Part shown: positions 57,846 through 64,000 of the stretch, piece after piece
Position numbering within the stretch: the stretch's first letter is position 1
How the letters are laid out: each line of letters begins with the position of its first letter
Assembly (NCBI GenBank): GCA_024688365.1
Contig: JAILEG010000014.1
Coordinates: 1-64,000, forward strand
DNA: 64,000 bases
Origin: Prevotella sp.
GTDB lineage: Bacteria > Bacteroidota > Bacteroidia > Bacteroidales > Bacteroidaceae
Direction: 5' to 3'
Program-made: the position numbers and the translations under genes
Notes under the pieces: generated by a model
What the model saw: the letters and a program-made list of their open reading frames with translations, nothing else
Told to the model about the DNA's origin: nothing
Database searches by the model: none

Positions 57846-58220
57846 TTATTTCATGAAAGCAAAGTAAACCGCAGCAACAAGAAATATGAAAGAAAGAGCG
57901 TGGTTCCAATGCAGTGTCTCTCCATTGAAGAAGATGGTCACGAATACGGTGAATACGGTCAGCGATATGACTTCCTGGATCACCTTCAGCTGGATGAGTG
58001 TGAAAGGGCCTCCGTTTTCAACAAAGCCAATGCGGTTGGCCGGCACCTGGCAGAGGTACTCAGGCAGGGCCAGCAGCCATGAGCAGAGGATGATAAGATA
58101 GAGTGGGGTGTTGTTGGTGAACACGTTGATTTCCTGTAACTTCAGATGCCCGTACCAGGCGAAGGTCATGAAGATATTGGAAATGATGAGCAAGACAATT
58201 GGATAGAAATATTGTATCAT
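57846..58220 (-). CDS. DMT/DUF486 family small membrane protein
   Basis: MIQYFYPIVLLIISNIFMTFAWYGHLK...WLLALPEYLCQVPANRIG...FTLIQLKVIQEVISLTVF. Confidence 0.9.
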   Translation of the reverse strand: MIQYFYPIVLLIISNIFMTFAWYGHLKLQEINVFTNNTPLYLIILCSWLLALPEYLCQVPANRIGFVENGGPFTLIQLKVIQEVISLTVFTVFVTIFFNGETLHWNHALSFIFLVAAVYFAFMK

Positions 58221-58385
58221 AATCTTAAGTTTGGAAGGTGCAAAAGTACATATAAATTCCTTGTTGCCAATCATTGGCAGGCTTTCTTTCCAGTTTGCCA
58301 TTGCTTTTTTCATCTATCGCTTTGCCATGTCTGAGATTTTTCGTAATTTTGCATGTATTTTTGGAATAAACTATATATATAGATA

Positions 58386-60854
58386 ATGAAGATATCATAC
58401 AAATGGCTAAAGGAGTACGTTGACTTTGACCTGACTCCACAGGAGACGGCGGACGCGCTGACCTCTACAGGGTTGGAAGTCGATGCGCTGGATGAAGTTG
58501 AAACGATACGAGGTGGATTGAGAGGCCTCTATGTTGGCAAGGTGCTTACATGTGAGGCGCATCCCAATTCTGACCATCTTCATGTGACAACTGTTGACCT
58601 GGGTAAGGAGGAACCCCAGCAGATTGTCTGTGGCGCGCCGAATGTGGCAGCCGGGCAGAAGGTGATTGTTGCTGACCTTGGCTGTGTGCTTTATGATGGT
58701 GATGACCAGTTTGTCATCAAGAAAAGCAAGCTGCGTGGTGTAGAGAGTCTTGGGATGATATGTGCGGAGGATGAGATTGGCGTGGGGACTGACCATGCTG
58801 GTATTATTGTCCTGCCAGAGGATGCTCCGGTCGGTCAGCCTGCAGCTGAGTATTACCATCTGGACAGTGACTGGCTGATTGACGTTGACATTACTGCCAA
58901 CCGTGCTGATGCGCTTAGTCATTATGGTGTGGCGCGTGACCTGTATGCATGGCTCCGTCAGAATGGGTATGAGACATCTCTGCACCGTCCCGATTGTGAC
59001 GGCTTCATGGTTGACAATCACGATCTGCCCATTGATGTGACGATAGAGAATACGGATGCCTGCCACCGTTATGCCTGCCTGAGTGTGACGGATTGCGAGG
59101 TGAAGGAAAGCCCACAGTGGCTGAAGGACAAGCTGAACGTTATAGGCTTGCGTCCTATCAACAATATTGTTGACATTACCAACTACATCATGATGGCTTA
59201 CGGACAGCCGATGCACTGCTTTGATGCCGACATGGTGAAGGGAAATCATATTATTGTAAAAGATAAGAATGAGGGTAAGAAGTTCATCACGCTTGATGGT
59301 GAGGAGCATGTCCTCGGAGAGCATGACCTGGCCATCTGCAACGAGGAGGAACCTATGTGCATAGCTGGTGTCTTCGGCGGCAAGGGCAGCGGCACTTATG
59401 AGACAACAAGGAATGTTGTTCTTGAGAGTGCCTACTTCCATCCTACCTGGATTCGCAAGAGTGCCCGTCGGCACGGTCTGTCGACTGATGCCAGCTTCCG
59501 TTTTGAGCGTGGTATTGACCCGAACGGAACTATCTATGCCCTGAAGCAGGCAGCGATTCTTTGTAAGGAACTGGCTGGCGGCAAGGTGAGCATGGAGATA
59601 CGTGACGAGTATCCGACGAAGATGGAGGATTTCCCCGTGCGTCTGAACTATGAGTATTGTGACCGTCTTATTGGCAAGAAGATTGGCAATGAGACCATCA
59701 AGCATATAGCTGAGAGCCTTGAGATGAAGGTGGTGAAGGAGGATGAGGAAGGACTTGACCTGCTCGTCCCGGCTTACCGTGTGGACGTTCAGCGTCCTTG
59801 CGATGTGGTGGAGGATATTCTCCGTATCTATGGATATAACAATGTGGAGATTCCTATGGAGCTGAAGTCTTCCTTGACCATTGCTGAGGAGGCTGACAAG
59901 AACTATCACCGTGAGAACATAATTGGTGAGCAGCTGGTTGGTGAAGGGTTCTCGGAGATAATGAACAATTCGCTCACAAAGATGTCTTACTATGAGATGA
60001 CAGGTCTCAATGCCTATCCTTGGGAGGAGACTGTGAAGGTGATGAATCCTCTCTCTGCTGACTTGGGAGTCATGCGCCAGACTTTGCTCTTCGGAGGTCT
60101 GGAGAGTATTGTCCGCAATGTGAACCGAAAGGCACAGAACCTGAGGTTCTTTGAGGTGGGCAACGTCTATAAATATAATAAGGAGAAATGGAGTGAGGAG
60201 AGCCCAATAAAGGCTTATGCGCAGGACTACCACATGGCGCTTTGGCTGACTGGCAAGCATGTGCAAGGCTCATGGGCACACCCCGATGAGGACAGCTCTT
60301 TCTATGAGCTGAAGGCATATGTGGAGAATATTCTCCGCCGTGTGGGTGTCGCTCCTGGTGTACTGGTAAGTTCCGCCTCAGACAACAATGTCTTCGACAA
60401 GGCCCTCGTGCTTAAGACTCGTGCGGGGAAGTCTATAGTTGAGATGGGTATCCTCAGCCACAAGCTGCTGAAGAGCTTTGACATAGAGCAGAAGGTCTAC
60501 TATGCGGAGATTGACTGGGCTGGGCTGATGAAGACCATCCGTAAGAACAAGCTCCAGTTCCAGGAAATATCCAAGTACCCGGCAGTCAGCCGTGACCTTG
60601 CGTTGCTGGTTGACAACAAGGTGGAGTTTGCTCAGATTGAGGAGATAGCCCGGCAGACCGACAAGAAGCTGCTGAAGCGTGTGGAACTCTTCGATGTCTA
60701 TCAGGGTAAGAACCTGCCGGAGGGTAAGAAGAGCTATGCCGTCAACTTTATTCTTCAGGATGAGACGAAGACGCTCAACGATAAGGCGATTGATGCCATC
60801 ATGCAGAAATTAATAAAGAATTTAACAAATAAACTCGGAGCAGAACTCCGTTAA
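58386..60854 (+). CDS. pheT: phenylalanine--tRNA ligase subunit beta
   Basis: MKISYKWLKEYVDFDLTPQETADALTSTGLEVDAL...VCGAPNVAAGQKV...ANRADALSHYGVARDLYA. Confidence 0.97.
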   Translation: MKISYKWLKEYVDFDLTPQETADALTSTGLEVDALDEVETIRGGLRGLYVGKVLTCEAHPNSDHLHVTTVDLGKEEPQQIVCGAPNVAAGQKVIVADLGCVLYDGDDQFVIKKSKLRGVESLGMICAEDEIGVGTDHAGIIVLPEDAPVGQPAAEYYHLDSDWLIDVDITANRADALSHYGVARDLYAWLRQNGYETSLHRPDCDGFMVDNHDLPIDVTIENTDACHRYACLSVTDCEVKESPQWLKDKLNVIGLRPINNIVDITNYIMMAYGQPMHCFDADMVKGNHIIVKDKNEGKKFITLDGEEHVLGEHDLAICNEEEPMCIAGVFGGKGSGTYETTRNVVLESAYFHPTWIRKSARRHGLSTDASFRFERGIDPNGTIYALKQAAILCKELAGGKVSMEIRDEYPTKMEDFPVRLNYEYCDRLIGKKIGNETIKHIAESLEMKVVKEDEEGLDLLVPAYRVDVQRPCDVVEDILRIYGYNNVEIPMELKSSLTIAEEADKNYHRENIIGEQLVGEGFSEIMNNSLTKMSYYEMTGLNAYPWEETVKVMNPLSADLGVMRQTLLFGGLESIVRNVNRKAQNLRFFEVGNVYKYNKEKWSEESPIKAYAQDYHMALWLTGKHVQGSWAHPDEDSSFYELKAYVENILRRVGVAPGVLVSSASDNNVFDKALVLKTRAGKSIVEMGILSHKLLKSFDIEQKVYYAEIDWAGLMKTIRKNKLQFQEISKYPAVSRDLALLVDNKVEFAQIEEIARQTDKKLLKRVELFDVYQGKNLPEGKKSYAVNFILQDETKTLNDKAIDAIMQKLIKNLTNKLGAELR

Positions 60855-60866
60855 CAAACAAATCCA

Positions 60867-61604
60867 ATGGGTAGAGCATTTGAATATCGCAAAGCTACTA
60901 AGCTCAAGAGATGGGGGCACATGGCCCGCACATTCACGAAGTTAGGTAAGGAAATTGCCATCGCTGTCAAGGCTGGTGGCCCTGAGCCTGAGAATAACCC
61001 ACGTCTGCGTGCTATTATCGCTACTTGCAAGCGTGAGAATATGCCGAAGGATAATATCCAGCGTGCCATCAAGAACGCTATGGGAAAGGATCAGAGCGAT
61101 TACAAGGAGGTGCCGTATGAGGGATATGGCCCCCACGGAATTGCCGTCTTTGTGGATACGCTGACTGACAATACGACCCGTACGGTTGCCGATGTCCGTT
61201 CTGTTTTCAATAAGTTCAATGGCAATCTCGGCACGCAAGGCTCACTGGCTTTCCTCTTTGACCACAAGGCTGTTTTTACATTCAAGAAGAAGGACGGCCT
61301 TGATATGGAAGAGCTGATCCTCGAACTGATTGACTATGGAGTTGACGATGAGTTTGACGAGGATGAGGAAGAGGGCGAAATCACTATCTATGGTGAGCCG
61401 ACCAGTTTCGGTGACATCCAGAAGCACTTAGAGGACAACGGCTTCGAGATAACCTCTGCCGAGTTCACCCGTATCCCGAATGACTTGAAGGATGTTACGC
61501 CTGAGCAGCGTGAGACCATTGACAAGATGGTTGAGAAGCTGGAAGACTTTGACGATGTCCAGAACGTCTATACTAACATGAAGCCAGCTGAGGAAGAAGA
61601 ATAA
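60867..61604 (+). CDS. YebC/PmpR family protein
   Basis: MGRAFEYRKATKLKRWGHMARTFTKLGKEIAIAVKAGGPEPENNPRLRAIIATCKRENMPKDNIQRAI. Confidence 0.95.
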   Translation: MGRAFEYRKATKLKRWGHMARTFTKLGKEIAIAVKAGGPEPENNPRLRAIIATCKRENMPKDNIQRAIKNAMGKDQSDYKEVPYEGYGPHGIAVFVDTLTDNTTRTVADVRSVFNKFNGNLGTQGSLAFLFDHKAVFTFKKKDGLDMEELILELIDYGVDDEFDEDEEEGEITIYGEPTSFGDIQKHLEDNGFEITSAEFTRIPNDLKDVTPEQRETIDKMVEKLEDFDDVQNVYTNMKPAEEEE

Positions 61605-61676
61605 GGCTATAATTCCCAATGACAGCCAATCTGTCCTTGCCTGTATAGATGAGGCAGGGACGGGCATCAAATTCAG

Positions 61677-61710
61677 AGCAGCCTGCACACACAATGTGCA
61701 GGCTGCTTTT
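61677..61710 (+). terminator. intrinsic terminator downstream of yebC-like gene
   Basis: AGCAGCCTGCACA-CACAA-TGTGCAGGCTGCT + TTT. Confidence 0.85.
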
Positions 61711-61813
61711 GGTTTATTCCTGTCTGGCAATCGCACCTGAGAAGGCTGTCATACAGGCAGGATACGGTGGGATAAAACTGCAGCAGCTCTTTATTTGTTC
61801 TGCACATCGTTTA

Positions 61814-61957
61814 TTACCCTAATATGGGTATTGCACCTTATCCTTATAAGGGTGTTGGCTGTTACCCTTATATGGGTATCGACAGTTACCCTTATATGAG
61901 TGTCTGTTGTTATCCTTGTATGAGTGTCGGCCGTTACTCTTATATGGGTATTAACCC
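61814..61957. repeat. six tandem copies of a 24-bp unit, each with an internal dyad
   Basis: Units TTACCCTTATATGGGTATCGACAG etc. in exact 24-bp phase; ACCC-N6-GGGT dyad best in units 1 and 3, degraded in others. Confidence 0.9.
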
Positions 61958-62065
61958 GTGTATTGGACAAGGAAGAGTAGGAGTTGTTTAAGGGGTGCTG
62001 CAGCTTTGGTTAATCTTTTTTTATTGTGTTTTTATGCTGTAATGGTGTAATTTATGCACAAAGGT

Positions 62066-62097
62066 TTTGTGTTTGTGCAGTATTTTGCTTACCTTTG
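62066..62097 (+). promoter_or_regulatory. Bacteroidetes-type promoter of acyl-CoA synthetase gene
   Basis: TTTG (62066-62069) - N20 - TACCTTTG (62090-62097). Confidence 0.75.
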
Positions 62098-62119
62098 CAC
62101 GCAAATCATATATTTGTGC

Positions 62120-63793
62120 ATGGAGTCTATAAAAAGTTTTAACGCATATATAGAAAGTAGCATCAAGGATAATTGGGAGAAAGACGCTCTTACCGATTAC
62201 CTGGGTGCCACGCTGCAATTCCACGACGTGGCACGAAAGATAGAGAAACTGCATATCCTCTTTGAAAGCAGTGGGGTGGAGAAAGGTGACAAGATAGCCC
62301 TTTGTGGACGGAACTCGTCAGCATGGGCGGCAGCTTTCCTTGCCACGCTGACCTATGGAGCAGTGGTTGTGCCTATCCAACATGAGTTTACCCCTGACCA
62401 GGTGTATAATATTGTGAATCACTCAGAGTCAAAACTGCTGTTCGTTGGTGACGTTGTTGCCACCACGTTGGATGGAGAGCAGATGCCTGGATTGGAGGGG
62501 ATTGTGTATATCCCGGATTACTCGTTGGTACTTTCACGTTCGGAAAGCCTGACATACGCACGTGAGAATCTTAATGCAATGTTCGGACAGAAGTATCCGA
62601 AGTTCTTTCATAAGGAGCATGTAAGCTATTTCATGGACGGGCCTGATGACCTTGCCATGATCAATTACACCAGTGGGACGACTGGTTTCTCGAAAGGAGT
62701 CATGCTTAGTTATCGCTCCTTGCTGAGTAATCTGGAGTGGGCGAATGGTGCCTTGAAGCCGAACATAAAGCCAGGCAGCAACGTGTTGAGTATGCTCCCG
62801 ATGGCGCACATGTATGGGCTGATGTGTGAGTTCATCAGTGAGTTCTGCTTTGGCAATCATCTGTTCTTCCTCACCCGTCTGCCGAGTCCGTCATTGATAG
62901 CGCAGGCGTGTGCCGACATTCATCCGGCTATTGTGGTTGCGGTGCCGATGGTGGTCGAGAAAATTATCCGCAAGAAGGTTTTTCCGCAGATTCAGAACAA
63001 GGCCACACGCATGCTGCTTAAGATGCCGGTTGTAAACAAGAAGGTAAAGGAGCGGATACGTGCCATCGTCATGGAGGTCTTTGGCGGCAATGCCTATGAG
63101 GTAATGACGGGTGGGGCAGGCTTCAATAAAGAGATTGAGGAGTTCCTTACCAGCATCGAGTTCCCTATAACCAGCGGCTACGGTACGACGGAGACAGGGC
63201 CGATGATTACCTACAGTGACTATTCTGACTTTGCCGCAGGCTCTTGCGGCACCCCGGTTGTCAATATGGAGGTGAGGATTCTCAGTCCTGATCCGGGTGA
63301 GATACCTGGAGAGATAGTCACCAAGGGCGATAATGTTATGCTGGGCTATTACAAGAATGAGCAGGCTACCAAGGCTGTGATTGACGATGACGGCTGGTTC
63401 CACACGGGAGACCTTGCCACGATGAGTGAGGATGGACACGTCTTTATCCGGGGACGTATCAAGAACATGCTTTTGGGAGCCAATGGTCAGAACGTATATC
63501 CGGAGGAGATAGAGGACAAGCTCAACTCTATGACGATGGTCAGCGAGAGTATCATAGTCCAGAAGGGCGACAAGCTGATAGGTCTTGTCCATCCTGATAT
63601 GGAGGAGGCTCAGTCAATGGGATTCTCTGCCCCTGATTTAGAGAGCATCATGGAGCAGAACCGCATAGAACTGAACAATGTCCTCCCTGCTTTCTGCCGT
63701 CTCTCGGCTATTGAGATACGTGAGGAAGAATTCCTGAAGACTCCTAAGAAGAGCATCAAGCGATACCTTTATCAGGAGCAGGCGCAAGCCTGA
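62120..63793 (+). CDS. AMP-binding protein, long-chain acyl-CoA synthetase-like
   Basis: MINYTSGTTGFSKGVMLSYRSLLSN; GYGTTETGPMITYSDY; DDDGWFHTGDLATMSEDGHVFIRGRIKNMLLGANGQNVYPEEIED; start at MESIKSF since the ORF-track start lies upstream of the promoter. Confidence 0.9.
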   Translation: MESIKSFNAYIESSIKDNWEKDALTDYLGATLQFHDVARKIEKLHILFESSGVEKGDKIALCGRNSSAWAAAFLATLTYGAVVVPIQHEFTPDQVYNIVNHSESKLLFVGDVVATTLDGEQMPGLEGIVYIPDYSLVLSRSESLTYARENLNAMFGQKYPKFFHKEHVSYFMDGPDDLAMINYTSGTTGFSKGVMLSYRSLLSNLEWANGALKPNIKPGSNVLSMLPMAHMYGLMCEFISEFCFGNHLFFLTRLPSPSLIAQACADIHPAIVVAVPMVVEKIIRKKVFPQIQNKATRMLLKMPVVNKKVKERIRAIVMEVFGGNAYEVMTGGAGFNKEIEEFLTSIEFPITSGYGTTETGPMITYSDYSDFAAGSCGTPVVNMEVRILSPDPGEIPGEIVTKGDNVMLGYYKNEQATKAVIDDDGWFHTGDLATMSEDGHVFIRGRIKNMLLGANGQNVYPEEIEDKLNSMTMVSESIIVQKGDKLIGLVHPDMEEAQSMGFSAPDLESIMEQNRIELNNVLPAFCRLSAIEIREEEFLKTPKKSIKRYLYQEQAQA

Positions 63794-63951
63794 TGCTCCC
63801 GTTCATGGCTCATAATTCAAAACTATGATAGCTTGATGCTTTTTGATCCATTCTCCCACATATTGGGCAGGTTATATCAGCATGCAGGCATGTCATATTT
63901 TTGAATTATGAAGTAAAAGTAATCAATATCCAATGTTTTTGCACATTATAT

Positions 63952-63982
63952 TTTGAAATGTGCCGATAAGTATGTATCTTTG
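63952..63982 (+). promoter_or_regulatory. Bacteroidetes-type promoter for a transcript beyond the window
   Basis: TTTG (63952-63955) - N19 - TATCTTTG (63975-63982). Confidence 0.65.
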
Positions 63983-64000
63983 CACATAATTTGAAAAATT

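Noticed and set aside
58407-60266. 619-aa antisense ORF across pheT
   Set aside because: Codon-aligned with pheT on the opposite strand; open only because TTA, CTA and TCA are rare in the sense frame. No signal, domain or promoter recognised.
61814-61957. CRISPR array
   Set aside because: 24-bp repeats are contiguous with no spacers and no cas genes nearby.
1-64000. tRNA/rRNA genes, prophage, transposase, restriction or other defence genes
   Set aside because: Scanned for TTCGA-loop cloverleafs and for integrase/transposase/nuclease-helicase motifs in the ORF list; none found. tRNAscan-SE and HMM searches would be decisive.

Overview
This is a 64 kb stretch of Bacteroidales (Prevotella-like) chromosome. 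It is mostly housekeeping and metabolic genes with no sign of prophage, CRISPR, rRNA, tRNA or a recognisable defence island. Recognisable blocks: OPT transporter, TrmO, MFS nucleoside transporter / bifunctional nuclease / RsmE, an Oar-like TonB-dependent receptor, AspS, xylB-xylA, a mannose-1-phosphate guanylyltransferase, an atypical sigma-70 factor, GlnS, MltG, a LytS/LytTR-type two-component pair, RibE, a complete lplA-gcvT-gcvH-gcvPA-gcvPB-lpdA glycine-cleavage cluster, a thrA-(apgM-like)-thrC cluster, a GH2 enzyme, a fimbrillin-like lipoprotein with a small peptide gene and a divergent AraC regulator broken by a frameshift, a DUF3943 protein, PheT, YebC and an acyl-CoA synthetase. The most interesting signals are non-coding: (1) a ~278-nt orphan structured RNA candidate (32661-32938, minus) with its own Bacteroidetes promoter, a long end-closing helix, an H-type pseudoknot and an intrinsic terminator; (2) a ~90-nt orphan sRNA candidate (27452-27540, plus); (3) a 6 x 24-bp tandem array in which each unit is a short dyad and which also encodes a degenerate octapeptide repeat; (4) a family of intergenic AGTACT/AGTATT palindrome arrays at three loci, including a perfect 36-bp palindrome. 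All assignments come from reading the sequence and ORF translations; no database search was run.
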